Below, piece by piece: positions 46,375 to 58,882 of a stretch of 64,000 nt of DNA. Below the pieces are notes generated by a model. It was not told the origin of the DNA. It did not search any database and was given only the letters and a program-made list of their open reading frames with translations. The first letter of the stretch is position 1. Each line of letters begins with the position of its first letter. The DNA is from Aquatica leii (lineage: Eukaryota > Arthropoda > Insecta > Coleoptera > Lampyridae). The position numbers were made by a program, and so were the translations under genes. Location: positions 126,490,255 to 126,554,254 of the forward strand of contig CM069432.1 in the NCBI GenBank assembly GCA_035610365.1. The letters run 5' to 3'.

Positions 46375-48266
46375 CCTTAGAACACTAACGTATGTAAATT
46401 TTACGTGTAGTAGTATGAAATTGCAATATAACTTCAGGTAGAATGGGTTAATCCGCTTAAGCACTTAGGAATGCTATCCCCGACCCTTTACAATGCAAAT
46501 TGTTTTCTATATTTATCAGTTTATGTTGGAATTTGTCAGCGCGTGCACGTAAATTTTACGTACGTTAGTAATACGGAAACGTTTTCGAGTGATAGAAGTA
46601 GTTTTGAGCACAATTTGTAATAATGTTATCTAGATTGGCACAAAAATATAAACGCTACTATTTTGATCAAGAATTGGATAGGCTTTTCAATGGTAGTGGT
46701 GAATTTTTTGGCAATGAAATTGAAGATTGTGTGGATACAGACAGAGACAGTGACAACAATGTTAGTGATCCAGATTTTGTACCAGATCTAGAAAATGTGG
46801 ATGATATTGAAAAGCAAAGCTTAAAATCTGCCGCTCATTTTACTTTAATGGAAGCAGGACCGTCAAAAACCAAAAGGTACGCAACAAGTATGAAACGCAA
46901 AAAGATACAGTCGGTGATGTTACACTACCAGAATTGAAAGCGTTATTAGGTTTACTTATTTTGTCAGCAGCTCTAAAAGATAACCATTTATCTGCAGACC
47001 TTATGTTTGATCCATCATATTCTGGTTTTATATATAAAACAACGATGAGCAAAGACAGGTTCAGTTTTTTAATCAATTCAATTAGGTTTGACGATGGCCA
47101 AACAAGAGAAGAAAAACGGCGACATACAACTTTTGTCCCAATTTCGAATATTTTGGAAATATTTATCAACGTGTGCAATAAAAGCTATAATGGAGGTGCA
47201 TATGTTACAATTGACGAACAGCTAGTGGGTTTTTGCGGAAAATGTCTATTTTGTATGTACATGCCTAATAAACCTAATAAATACGCTATTGTGATGCTTT
47301 GTCTATACCTTGGAAAATCAACGAACACATCACGACAGCTGTTATCGGAATATTACGTAAAAAATTTAACTAAGCTCATTTGGGGCAGCAATAACAACGT
47401 TACCATGGACAATTGGTTCACCAGCATACCGTTAGCAGAAGATCTACTAGAAGCACCATACAAATTAACGGTAGTTGAAACTTTACGGAAAAATTACAAG
47501 GAAATTCCATTAGAATTTATACAATCCAGCAAAACGAGTCCCTGTGGAAGTTCCATGTTTGGCTTCACCGACAAGATGACACTTGTTTCATACAAGCCAA
47601 AAGAAGATAAAATTGTCCTGTTGGTGTCAACAACGCATTTTTCAAACAGCGTTGATAGTAATACCCAAAAACCTGAGATTATTATGCAATATAATAGTAG
47701 CAAAGGAGTTGTTGACACATTCGACCAAATGAGCCAAAATAGATGTTGTAACAGAAAAACTAAACGTTGGCCTAAAATTGCAAGACTAACAAATCAATGG
47801 CAGACACAAGTTGGAAATTCCTCAACTCCTCACAAAACTGAATTCCACCATTGCTGAAGTGCTCAACGACAAACCCGGGCCCTGCGGCAAACGAACAAAC
47901 CTAGGAAGAAGGACCTGTTGTGGAATTTGTCCTACATCAAAGAAACGGATGACAACAACAATTTGTTTTGGCTGTAACAAACCTTTATGTGGTGAGCACC
48001 AAGTGAAAATTTGTGCAAATTGTAGTGATGAGTTATAAAATGGAACGACCTGTAATTTTTATCTTTTTATATGTGAATTCCTTATTTTTAATGCCCTATT
48101 TGATATTTGACAAGTGCTGTAACAATTAAATACCTATACCCTATACTTTAGTAAAACGAAATTTAAATATTTTTATTTATTCGCCCTTAACTGTGATTTC
48201 CAACGCATACGTAAATTTTACGTGCGTTAGTAATAAGCGTGATAAATTATTGTTATGGTTCTAGGG
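46375..48266 (+). mobile_element. piggyBac transposon with TTAA ends
   Basis: Left end CCTTAGAAC and right end (complement) CCCTAGAAC are flanked by TTAA at 46371-46374 and 48267-48270, the hallmark insertion site of piggyBac elements. The 1892-bp element carries a transposase at 46623-48038. Near the left end, before the gene, and near the right end lie three copies of the odd palindrome ACGTAAATTTTACGT (46392 with one change, 46547, 48209), probably internal transposase-binding repeats. The gene has two frame breaks and internal deletions, so this copy is not autonomous. Confidence 0.93.
46623..48038 (+). pseudogene. piggyBac transposase, decayed
   Basis: Frame 1 (46623-46937) is the acidic N-terminus (RLFNGSGEFFGNEIEDCVDT). 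Frame 2 (46934-47857, 307 codons) is most of the DDBD/RNase-H core: VTIDEQLVGFCGK (first Asp, residue 94), VTMDNWFTS (second, 159) and KGVVDTFDQM (third, 261). All three catalytic Asp residues are kept. The third frame (47811-48038) is the C-terminal cysteine-rich zinc domain CCGICPTSKKRMTTTICFGC followed by NKPLCGEHQVKICANC, which binds end DNA. The expected sequence between N-terminus and core, and about 100 residues between core and zinc domain, are missing, so deletions accompany both frame changes. The enzyme would excise precisely at TTAA. Confidence 0.92.
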
Positions 48267-48270
48267 TTAA

Positions 48271-50595
48271 TTAGTGTTTGTAAGTTTAGTTACTGTTTAC
48301 ATCTATAATAAAAATCTAATTGTCTGACAATGAAATCTTTAGAAGTAAACTTTATTTTGGTTTACCGTTGAATACAAGCAATGTCAGTATACGAGTATCT
48401 TATGGAGGGATTAAGTGAAACAGAATTCACTATTAGGTTTGCTTTTAGGTACTCTATCATCACAATCCAAAGCGGTTACCTTTATTACGACTTTTGGTTA
48501 CTTTTAACTGTGTGGGATCTATATTAAGCATTACAACAAATATAAATACCGCAATTTTACAAGTAGGAACTTATAACAGTTTAGAGACTTTTGGAAAGAA
48601 TTTAATTTACTGTCTAAAAACTTTTCTTTAAACTTTGTCTAAAACAAAATAAAAGCTAATGAGAAAACTTAAATACTTTTCAAGTAGCACAAAACATATT
48701 ACCGATCTTGTACTAGAATTTTTCCTATATTTTATATTTTTATCGCATTTTAAATTTATTTTGTATATAAAACTAATATTGGAAGCAACAACAAAGTGAT
48801 AATAACGACATCGGTAAGATAATATGTAGTAGACATTCTATCTACAAGGTTGAAAACTACTTGCAAACCAATATTTAACCAATGTAAGAGCGGTAGTAAG
48901 TAACAAAAAATATTGGGAATACAAGGTTTAGTAGATATATAACCAAAATAAGGTTTTCAATTAAGGCATTCATACTTAATGCCAATATCTATTCAATACG
49001 TTTATGACACCTGTGATCGCTGTTTTCGGTGAGACAGATGATTGTTTTGTATTTATAATCCAACAACATTTCTATATTATTTGCATATCAGTAATTTACC
49101 ATTTTATCAATATGGTGTATGAGCATAATGAATTTAATCGAGGCTCTTTAGCGGGTTTATTGTTAACAAAAATCAAAATTTACTTACTATTTTAATTAAA
49201 CAACAAATACAAATTAATAGATTTATCTCTGTTTTTAGAATTTTTCTTAGAATCATAATTTGGTTAGTGTATAGGTATAACACATGTGCATTTAAAGCAG
49301 GCAGCTCGGAAAGGTATTGTATTAGACCCCATTGTTAAGATTCTAGGATAATAAAGTGCTATTTTACGTTAAATAAAATATTCTTACGTTCAATCAACGC
49401 TTTATAAGTTGCTATTGAAAAAATTCGTTACCTAAATTTTAAATGTTTGTTAAACTTATTTATTACAATTTTGAATATCTACATTCAACAATTAAGTGTC
49501 ATGAAATAATAGATATTTGTAACAGTTGAAAATTCAAAAATAATATTCGATAACAGTGAAATTTCTGTTGCACTTTTATTATATTAATCTACACAATTAG
49601 CAAAGATTATAGAGAACTGACAAATAATTCTATTTGTTTCCGAAGTTCAAATTTGACCTTTGATACTGCAAACACTTTTTCAATCAATTCAATCAATAAC
49701 ATAATCATGCACACTCAAAATGTTATTTTTACTGGAGTCTAAGTATTTTAATCATTCCATCAATAGAAAATAATTAGAAACTTTGTTCAAATATAAAAAA
49801 ATACGCTTTTGCTTCAATTGGGAATCTTTTAATCATTTATGGAATTGTTTAGAAAAGAAGAAGTAAAAGTTTTATACGAATTTCTCTGTTTTGAAGTGAA
49901 AGAAATCATATTATATAGTATAATCGAGTTAAACATTGCTTATTTCTAATCCTCTATTTATTAATATACTTTACCATAACACAGTTTATATTGAATTCAA
50001 GTGGTTTATTTTTTACATGAAAATAATTCAGTTTAAAAACACGAAACATGTTTTTCAGGTCAAATAATTCTATATCGGTCACAACAAATTTGTATTGTAT
50101 TGGTTCAATACATCTGTGCTAAATTGCAATTTTATGTTGGGTATATATTGAAAATGTTAATCTTTTTTATAAAGGTTAAACATTGAATTTCAAACATTTA
50201 TTCAATCTACAAAAGACAATCTATTTTAAATAAGTACTATCTAAGTTGAAAAAACGTTGTAGGCTTAGCTTTTACCAATATACGCTTTGGAATGTATGTC
50301 CAATACGTGTTAACTAGATTGAGAGAAAAATGTATTGGCATTGCTGGCTATATAATTGATTAGTAATGTTTAACTAATGAGATATCTAATACTTATTAAT
50401 TCTTAAAACATATACAATGGTTTAATTTTGGATTTGAATATTGGGCATAGGTACCTATTAAAAAGATATTTCTCAACAATGGAATCTAATAATTAGAAAG
50501 CTTAAACTGATGTTAACTGAAGGACTAAAAACAACTTTTTTATTATAATATTTATAAGTAGTTTTTTTGTAAAAATTAGCATTTGGGCTAAAACG
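48271..50595. other. Gene-free AT-rich stretch
   Basis: No supported feature in about 2.3 kb. Confidence 0.45.
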
Positions 50596-50599
50596 TCTA

Positions 50600-51131
50600 G
50601 TTTATACCAAAATCTACCTATACTGCTTATACTACCGCAAATGCTAGGTTAGTTTTATATAATTATTTAGAACAACTTGGAAAACGAGTGCTTTATTTTG
50701 ACTCAGATTCTGTCATTTTTACGCAAAAACCTGGTCAATGGGCACCTTCGGTTGGTGATTTCTTAGGCGACATGACCGACGAGGTAAAATCGTACGGCAA
50801 TAATAGTAAAATTGTTGAATTTGTTAGTGGAGGACCAAAAAATTACGCGTTCAAATTGTTTTCAACATTAAAAAACGATTACGTAACAGTATGTAAGGTT
50901 AAAGGTATCTCATTAAATTTCAAAAATGCCCAAGTTATAAATTTCGATACAATAAAAAATGCTGTCTTAAACAACGCACAGGAGGTATATGTAGAAACAG
51001 ACCGGCGTATTGCTAGAACTTCTACCTACGATGTTGTATTAAAACCAGAAACAAAAACTTATCATGTACAATATTCAAAGCGGCGTCGAATTAACGATAC
51101 ATACGATACACTACCGTACGGTTTTAACTAA
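50600..51131 (+). mobile_element. Polinton/Maverick DNA polymerase B fossil (C-terminal part)
   Basis: A 147-codon open frame (50688-51131) begins [10 protein letters not shown], the family-B polymerase motif C (YxDTDS type), followed by [26 protein letters not shown] and [10 protein letters not shown], and ends [10 protein letters not shown] then a stop. This block order is that of the protein-primed polymerase of Polintons (Mavericks) in insects. The preceding ~90 bp also look polymerase-like. Only the C-terminal part is present; no integrase, ATPase, protease or capsid gene was seen nearby, so it is a broken fragment. The well-kept reading suggests it is not extremely old. Confidence 0.85.
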
Positions 51132-51589
51132 TTTTATCTATATTTACTTATTTATGTATGTAATAAACTTGTATACATGTAATCATAAATTGTAAAAATT
51201 GTAGTATAATTTAGTTTGGAATTATTTATATATTTTGTAAATAGGTATACTAACATGTAGTAAAAAAAAATGTAAAGTGAAACAACTGTATGTTGATCAA
51301 TAATTTTTAATTATTGTAATTGTTACACATTTTATAATTTGTCGGTTTGATTAATAATTATGGTAATAAAATAGTGCATACTCATCAAAGCTTATTTCCG
51401 ATTTTGTTTGTATATGCAAAAGTTCCAAAAATCAATCAATAAATTCTAAGAGTTTCTTCCGATTTTTATTTTCTAAGAAATGGACAAGGGTAACTGAAAT
51501 AGGTAAGCACTTGCAGGTAGTTTAGACTTTCGAAGAATCACACAATCAAAACTAAGTTTAATTAAAGTCAATGATCTGATATCGATTAA
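51132..51589. other. No feature seen
   Basis: AT-rich sequence after the polymerase fossil. No terminal repeat of a Polinton was recognised. Confidence 0.4.
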
Positions 51590-52045
51590 TTAAATGTAAT
51601 TGCATAAATTAATTTTGGATTCATTTGATTAAACGGAATTTAAACGCAAATTAAAATGATTTGTCAAGCAGATTATTCCACGAATTACAAATTAAAATCA
51701 AAACTTGAATTAAAATAATTTAATCAAATCGCGAATTAAAACTCCAATTAAATTGATTTAATCAAACAGATTATTCCAAGAATTAAAATCAAAATCGCGA
51801 ATTAAAATGATCAAACAGCGAATCCGCGGATAAAAACGGGTAAAGGTTAATTAAATCGCTAATTAATATGCAAAACTGCGAATTAAACCGCCGATTAAAA
51901 CGAAAACGCGAATTAAAACGGGTAAAATTTAATTAAACCGCGAATTAAACCGCCAATTAAAACAAAAACGCGAATTAAACCGCCGATTAAAACGAAAAAC
52001 CGCGAAATGACCTTAATTGACCCCGCGAATTAATTTAATTCGCGA
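51590..52045 (+). repeat. Degenerate CGCGAATTAA repeat array
   Basis: About twenty irregular copies of units like CGCGAATTAAAA, CCGCCGATTAAAACGAAA and AAATTGATTTAATCAAA fill the region; a higher-order unit of about 55-60 bp is visible at about 51875-51990. CpG-containing units stand out in this AT-rich DNA. It ends near CCCGCGAATTAATTTAATTCGCG (itself a near palindrome, 52022-52043). A weaker run of similar words (TTAACCGCGATTAAAC) is at about 63085-63175. Confidence 0.75.
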
Positions 52046-53360
52046 AAGTGGTGGGGGAAATTTGGGGGCATTCTACTGTTGTGGAACATTTAGACATATG
52101 TAACATTGTCAAAAAATTAATTTTTAGTAAAATCCTTTGTTCATTGACTAAATCAATTTCGACAAATCTTTCTCACCGCCAAGCGCCTTCAAAAAACGAT
52201 GTTTCTAAAAAATAGTTACTGTGTCTATATTTCTCGGTATCTTTAATTGAAAAAAATATAAAAATTTCTTTGATAGACATTTATTGACATAAAGTTTTTT
52301 TTTAAATTCAAAAAAATACGTTTTTTTTGACTTGCTGACTAGGTATAACCCATAATAAACATTACTTTTTTTTAAGTTTAAACAATTTGAATTTCTCAAT
52401 TTATTTGTTTTTATCAGCATTTGATAATTTTTTTAAACAACACACTATAACGTATTGCATTAAATTGTAATGTAATTACGATTAAAACGTTACTATACAA
52501 ATTATGATTATAAAAAAACAAAAACTTATCATTTGTAGCGTTGTAGTCGTTTGATATACTTTTTTTATTTTGGTATTTTAACAAGTACTTTAAAAAAACT
52601 CGTTTGAGTTGTCTAACGTAACACCATAAACCAGCTAAACTGTGGTTTTTTTGGATAGGCAATACTAATATTTTATAATTAAAGACAGCTATCCAACATT
52701 TCAAACTTAAAACGTTGCCAACTTATTATTAAAAAAAATAATTTTCTCTAATCAATAAAATAAAAGTAAACATGTAATTTACATTTATTTTTACATATAG
52801 TTTCTAAAATAGAAAAATAGTATAAAGTATAAGTTTCACAATACATATTGGCGCACTCGACCATTAGAAAGCTCTCTGCTTCACGGGTCGTTTGGTTTCG
52901 TAGGTTAAAATTATCTCTTATGAAACTAGTGTTTTAATATACTATTAAATAAATAAATAAATAATTTATACATCGTTTTTATAAGTATAAATTTATCAAT
53001 TAATTTTTAACTTTTTAAATGTTTTGTTTTAAGTTTTGTGTAAAATTATTTAATACTGTTTTGCTTAAAAGAGACTGCAATATGTTTTAATTTATTTTTA
53101 ATTTAATTTAATTGAAACTCAATAACTCATTTATTTTTATTATATTAATTAAAAGGCTTTCACCCACTTGTTTGCTCTTTAGAACACAATCTAAAAAAAA
53201 TGTTAAAAGGTAATAAAATTGCAATAAAATAATGTCATTTTTTTAGCTTTAAATCAAAAATGTTTTTTAAACATTTTGAAATAACTGTAAAATTATTGTT
53301 TTTAGATGAATTTTTTTATTTTTGTTATTTGTATACAATTTACAAAACGTTTTACATATA
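52046..53360. other. Gene-free stretch
   Basis: No gene seen. Around 52950-52970 there is a short (AAAT)n microsatellite. Confidence 0.45.
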
Positions 53361-53416
53361 CATTTATTTATTATATTGCAATACAATATACATTTATTTA
53401 TTATATTGCAATACAT
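53355..53416 (+). repeat. Short tandem duplication, 30-bp unit
   Basis: ATACATTTATTTATTATATT plus GCAATACA occurs twice in a row (catttattta at 53361 and 53391), giving a 30-bp period. Simple local duplication. Confidence 0.85.
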
Positions 53417-56230
53417 TGTTTTGTAAATAAAAAATATCTTAGTTTGATATATTTTTATTTGTTATAAATTTAAGAATATATATGTACATATAACGTGATA
53501 AATATATTTTATGCCTCCCTAAAAAGTAAATAAAAGAAACTAATGAAAAGAATATTTAGATATTCTACTAGATTAGGTATAATAGCAGTTCATATTTTGG
53601 TTTTTGTATTGTAAAAATAGTATATTTAATAAGATTAGCCTAAAAATATTTTTAGTATAAATCTGTATTACCGTGAGCATAAACACATTAAAATAAACAA
53701 GAAATATAAATCTAATGAATTATGCATATATAATTTATATTTACAAACTTGATTACAAGAAAACGTAATAACGTAATGTAAATATTATTTAAGAGTTTTA
53801 TCTTTTTTTAATTAAAAGTGTGTAATAATTTAACATATACTCAAAATAAATAGATTATTTTGCGTAAAAAAAAGAATTTAGCAAAACTAATTTAAGATAA
53901 TTGTAATAACTAAACTTAAAATTCGTAGCTATAAGATAAATAATTTAAATCAAATCCAAGCAGCCAAATGTATAACTACAATAATTACAACTCGTAAAAC
54001 CTAGAGATCAGAAAATATAAAATAAAATGCGGTTAAATCTATAAGGTACGACAGGCTATTTAAGCTTATATTCCCCGAAAATACCTGCGAAAAAATCATT
54101 TAACGAAATGCTACATAAAAGATAAACGTGTTACCATAACGCTAACTGACCAAAAAAAAACAAAACAATCAAGTTGCAAAAATTTGATGTAATTGCGATC
54201 GCATAGTATTAAATTAATTGGTTATAATTACACATACATTTATTCTCATTAAAATTTAACTTTTAACGTTAGGTTAAAAAAAGTTATAGTTTGTGTAACT
54301 TTAATAATTGTGATGTTTAAAACAATATAATTAATTAAAAAAAAAAGAATTGGTTCAAATTGTTGGACAGATTGCTTATACAATAATATGTAAACAAAAA
54401 TGACATCCAAGAAAAATGTAAGCTTAGCTTTTTTAACGCCGTAGATAACCCAGGAAGTGCCATAAAAATCAATTGCATTAAGATGGCGACTACATCCGGT
54501 GTTGGCACGGTTTAAAATGCGGTATTTTAGAAATCATGTGGACGATGGCATCGTTATGTTTTTGCTTATAACTCAACAACGATTACTAATACAATGCTCG
54601 TTGTTTATTGAAATTGAGGATAATATTATCAATGTTACTACATCGTAAAAATATAATTTAGGTTTTTATTATCAATTTTCTTCTCAAGCTTTTTTCTATA
54701 CATAAACAATAATTTGTTCTACATATTTTTTTTAGCTGGGTTTTTACAATACGTTTGTAAAATTATTGAAAAGTTTATTAATTCTAGGTACCCTAAACAT
54801 TTGTTTTGCATAATTAGCCTAATTTTTGCAGTGTTATTTATTTGTTTAATTTTTTTTTCTTTTGGTTACTTTATTTAAACATCTATAAATATTTTCAAGT
54901 TACTTTCTTAAAATAACAACAGAAAGTTACGCCTTGTACGATAACACTATTTTGATATTGGTTTTATTTTTAGTGTAACCAAATTCCTAAGAGGAAATGT
55001 GTAGTTCTTAAAACAGTGAATTAAACATCATAACATTATATTTTATTTCTTTTTATAAACGGTGCCAAACTATTTACAACTATAGGTCAATAATTTTAAA
55101 TTAATTTGGATAAACATTTTGATTTTTTTAATTGTTGTATTATAATTTTTATTATATTTTTTGTTTGTATTCATTTATATATATTTATTTTATCTTCTAA
55201 ATTAACTGTTAGTCAAATACATGTTGTATGTATTTACTGCTTTCTAATAAAAAAAAGTTTTAACAACGGATATTGTTATAATTAGGTTATTGTTATCAAA
55301 AACGTTTAATGTGATTTTATTTAGCGGCGTGCATTGTATTAAAAAGCTAGGACAAAAATGTATCAGATTGTTGACTAAACGTATTAAGATTTTTTAACAA
55401 AACATTATTAAATAATAGAAGAATGTACATTATTTAAAATATACTCAAAAGTTTTATAACCTTATTCACTTACTTTTTTGTAGCAGTGCAATTTTTGTAA
55501 AAAGAAAGTGTTTTATAGTATTTTTATACATTTTTCTTTTTTACTACCACTGCCGCTAGGAGTATGACTTTCCACTTTTTTTTATTATTTTGATAACAGT
55601 ATCACAAAAAGTTCTCCAATTTCTTTAGAGAAATTTTATAGAAAAAAAAACTAGTAATTAATAAGTAAACGAGAATGAAATTGTAACTGTTTACCTTTAA
55701 CATCTACGAATATTTCTAGCTACAACGCATCTTTGACTGTTTTAGACCTATTGGCAATTGGTAGTCTTCTACTTCGTATGTTGTTTCTAATAATCTAAAA
55801 TGTAGTTATTACTAGTCTTGTAAAACTGCGTGATTTTTAACTAACTTACTAAACTAGCACTGCTTTCAATTAAAATTGTTATTCTTCTAAATCGTTCCTA
55901 TTTTATAAAATTTTGTTTAAAAAAACACTACAATAACTTTACTTTGACAAACATAAACATACTAGACAGTCATTAAGTAAATTACAAGATGGCGACACAA
56001 AATTTGTTAAATCTTAAAGTTAACACTTTTGTAATTAAAATTTAAACGCGCCAGTTTCCGCATTTTAGATTTCTGCAGTTTCGGGTACATAGGGACATTT
56101 CTACAAAACGAACACTGTTCTTAACCTATTGTATAGTTGGGAGTATGACGGCGTTACTTGTCAATAGATCATTTGTTTTCGTTAAATCTAATGTTACTTT
56201 ATTATTTTCTATTTATCATACGTTTAAAGT
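53417..56230. other. Gene-free AT-rich stretch
   Basis: No gene, element or array recognised. Short matches AAGATGGCGAC at 54481 and CAAGATGGCGAC at 55987 are noted elsewhere. Confidence 0.45.
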
Positions 56231-56233
56231 ATA

Positions 56234-57718
56234 CAGGCTGTATCAAATTTCATGTTAAGTACAGGTATCTCGTTTATTATCAAAGATAGAGAGTTGGTTA
56301 AATGGACAAAATTGATCCTTGAGTTATGCCTAAATAAATTCAACAAACAAAATTTACTCCTTCTATAAAGTTTCTGACATATGGCGGAAAATAATAAAAT
56401 TGTTTTTGATTTTTAGCTTTAAAATTGTTATTTGGGGAGGTATTTAAAAACTGAAAAAACTTTCTTGTTAGAACTTTTTTGTTCTTTTAGATAATGTCAA
56501 TAAAATTTTGTTATCGTTATTACTTTACTTTATATCGATACCAACTTTTGTTTTTGATATGGTATTCATTTCAAAGTTTTATGCCATGAAATAGAGAAAA
56601 AAATTCTGATTTCAAAAATGTGTAACATGTTAAAAAAAACCAAAAATAAGTTTAAAATTTAAAGAAAACCGTTTTGATTAAAAATTTATTAAGTTGGTCC
56701 ACAGAAAATGAAGGTAGAATTATAGAAGTTAGACCTCAAGTTCAGTTTAGTTTAAATGTTTGGTGTGAAATATTTAATAATATGATTATCGGACCTATCA
56801 TATATGAAAGACATTTAAATTCTGATATGTATCTCACTTTCTTACAAACCGAGTTTGAAAATTTCTTAGACAATATTCCCCTAAATCAATTCAAATCAAT
56901 TTATTTTCAATAAGACGGTGCCTCTGCGTACAATGTGCAAGTTGTCCAAAACAAAAAAAAATGTTATTGTTTAAACCAAAAATTTCCAGACGGATGGATA
57001 GAAACGAATAGACCCATATTTTGACCTGCGAGGTCTCCGGATCTAACACCACCACATTTATACTTTTGGGGTTACGTTAAGGATCATGTGTATTCTGTAA
57101 CTTCAAACACTGTTTAGCAGCTAAGAGAGCAAATTATTAGTGCATGTAAAAATTGTCCTAGGGTTCACATTAGACGTGCTTTAGAACAAGTTTTGAGAAG
57201 ATGTGTAGCGTGTCCGGAAAATCAAGGTCGTCAATTTAAACATTTATTGCAGTTAAATTTAGGTTATTTATTAATTTAGAAATGTATTTGTTGCTCACGG
57301 ATATTGCTATTATTGACACTTATTAATAAATTTTCAATCGGAACGGTTTTCTTAAAATGTTAAACTTATTTTTGATTTTTTTATGAACATGTTATACATT
57401 TTTTAAATCGGTATTTTTTTCTCTATCTTACCGTAAAAAACTTTAAAGTGGTTACCATATGAAAAACAAAAGTTAGTATCGATATAAAGTAAAGTAATAA
57501 CGATTACAAAACTTTATTGCCATCATCTGAAAGAGCAGAAAAAGTCAATTTTTTAAATACCTCCCTACATATCAATTTTAAAGCTAAAAATCAAAAACAC
57601 TAATTTTTTTGAATTTATTTAGGCATAACTTAAAGATTATTTATGTCCATTTAACCAACTCTCTATCTCTGATAATAAACAAGATCCCTGTACTTAACAC
57701 AAAATTTGATACAGCTTG
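56234..57718 (+). mobile_element. Tc1/mariner-like transposon with ~400-460-bp terminal inverted repeats
   Basis: The ends CAGGCTGTATCAAATTTCAT (left) and CAAGCTGTATCAAATTTTGT (complement of right) start inverted repeats running to about 56692 on the left and back to about 57320 on the right; the left has roughly 50 extra bases near 56345. TA duplicates at 56232-56233 and 57719-57720. Total 1485 bp. Such long repeats recall Tc3 of Caenorhabditis. The ~630 bp between them hold only the C-terminal half of a transposase; the DNA-binding half is missing, so this copy is an internal-deletion derivative. Confidence 0.9.
56674..57280 (+). pseudogene. Tc1/mariner-like transposase, C-terminal half, decayed
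   Basis: The frame at 56674-56913 reads WSTENEGRIIEVRPQVQFSL then NVWCEIFNNMIIGPIIYERH, the 'NVWCGI....IGP.F..g.l....YL.FL' block common to a very abundant insect transposase group. After an in-frame TAA at 56910-56912 (a Gln codon expected) comes DGASAYNVQV, the second catalytic motif (QQDGAPAH). The third, PARSPDLTPPHLYFWGYVKD (about 57022-57081, another frame), has His where the group has Asp (TPLDFFLWG). The first catalytic Asp lies in the missing N-terminal part. At least one frame change and two stops. Confidence 0.8.
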
Positions 57719-58001
57719 TATAAAAAAACATTTTTATTAAGTGAAAAAATACCCTTATTTTCATACTTTATGTGTTAACATTGTGTTATCGTCTTTAATT
57801 CAGGTTTACTTAGTTCTAGTATAAAACAATTATTTTATAATGAATGATACAAAAAACAGCTGATGCAAGTATGTAAAATTAGCTAGTAAGCAAATTTTTA
57901 AAAATATTGTACAAATATCATTTTAAAGTAATAATAATAACAATAAGATTATTATGTAAGTTTAGCGTTTTTTAATAATAATAATTAATATTACTTTTCA
58001 G
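57719..58001. other. Spacer
   Basis: AT-rich, ends in a polypyrimidine tract and acceptor (TTACTTTTCAG at 57991-58001) for the following exon. No upstream exon was found. Confidence 0.35.
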
Positions 58002-58488
58002 CCTTTAAAGAAACGTAGAACAAATTTTTCTATTCGAGAGAAACAAACTTTGATAGATGTTATAATAAAATTCTCGAACATCATAGAATGCAAAGAAACC
58101 GATGCAATAAAAATGAAGGAAGAAGAAAACGCTTGGGAGTGTATGGGGAAAGAGTTTAATTGCAAAGGTATATATAATTTTTAAGTACTTTCAAATTAAA
58201 AACAGTACCAGAAACATTACGTTGCTATACCTGCGATCAAATTAGAACAGGTAATGTTTTTCTTTCTCATTTTTAAAAATATGATACAGATTTGTCACGT
58301 GAAAGTATAACATTTTATTAAATACAAAAATCAATAAACAAAAAAAATAGCTATAACCAAACATATTTAATAGGAGGTGGAATACCGCCAAATTCAATAA
58401 AAGATGAACCTCTACTAGACTAATATAGAAATAATAAGTGGCACGGTTGATCCAATGCAAAACGAATTTGACGCCAATTATGTAGTAG
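58002..58488 (+). pseudogene. Myb/SANT-like (Harbinger-associated) gene, partial
   Basis: An exon at 58002-58167 is open between an acceptor and a donor (GTATAT) and encodes PLKKRRTNFSIREKQTLIDV with a closing NAWECMGKEFNCK. This is the Myb/SANT-like DNA-binding domain that accompanies PIF/Harbinger transposases: three helices with a conserved Trp near the end. A later exon at about 58374-58488 reads GGIPPNSIKDEPLLD then, after a one-base shift, IEIISGTVDPMQNEFDANYV, the acidic linker of the same protein, followed by a donor GTAATG. The short exon expected between them (near 58203-58250) is poorly preserved, and a start codon was not found. In Harbinger elements this protein brings transposase to the nucleus and the ends. 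Confidence 0.65.
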
Positions 58489-58882
58489 GTAATGTAATTA
58501 ATTCATTTAAATAAAACTTTAATATATAATTCTTTTAATTGGTAGCATTAGATTAGAAACCGGAAAAATTTACTGGACAGAAATTGTAATAGATAAAACT
58601 AATGTAGAAAAAAATGACAATAATTGTTAAAACAGCAATTAGAAAAATAACAATTTTTAATTTATTAATAACTCTATGTTTATATTGCTAATTCAGAAAT
58701 CAAAAAATTACATAATTGTTACTGTTTAGTATGTACAAAATATACCTACTCGTTAAAATAAATTTCTTCCTTTTACAAGCTACAACAATAATTATTAATA
58801 ATTATTGTTAATAATTTACGTAAATATTTACCTTCCGAAATAATTAAATTTCTCCGAGCAACATCATTGCTTAGTCACAATT

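Noticed and set aside
46840-47178. 112-codon minus-strand frame and the 74-codon frame at 47494-47718
   Set aside because: Shadows of the piggyBac transposase.
54481-55998. AAGATGGCGAC-type words at 54481 and 55987, like YY1/Pho sites
   Set aside because: Two 11-base matches are too little, and no promoter features surround them.
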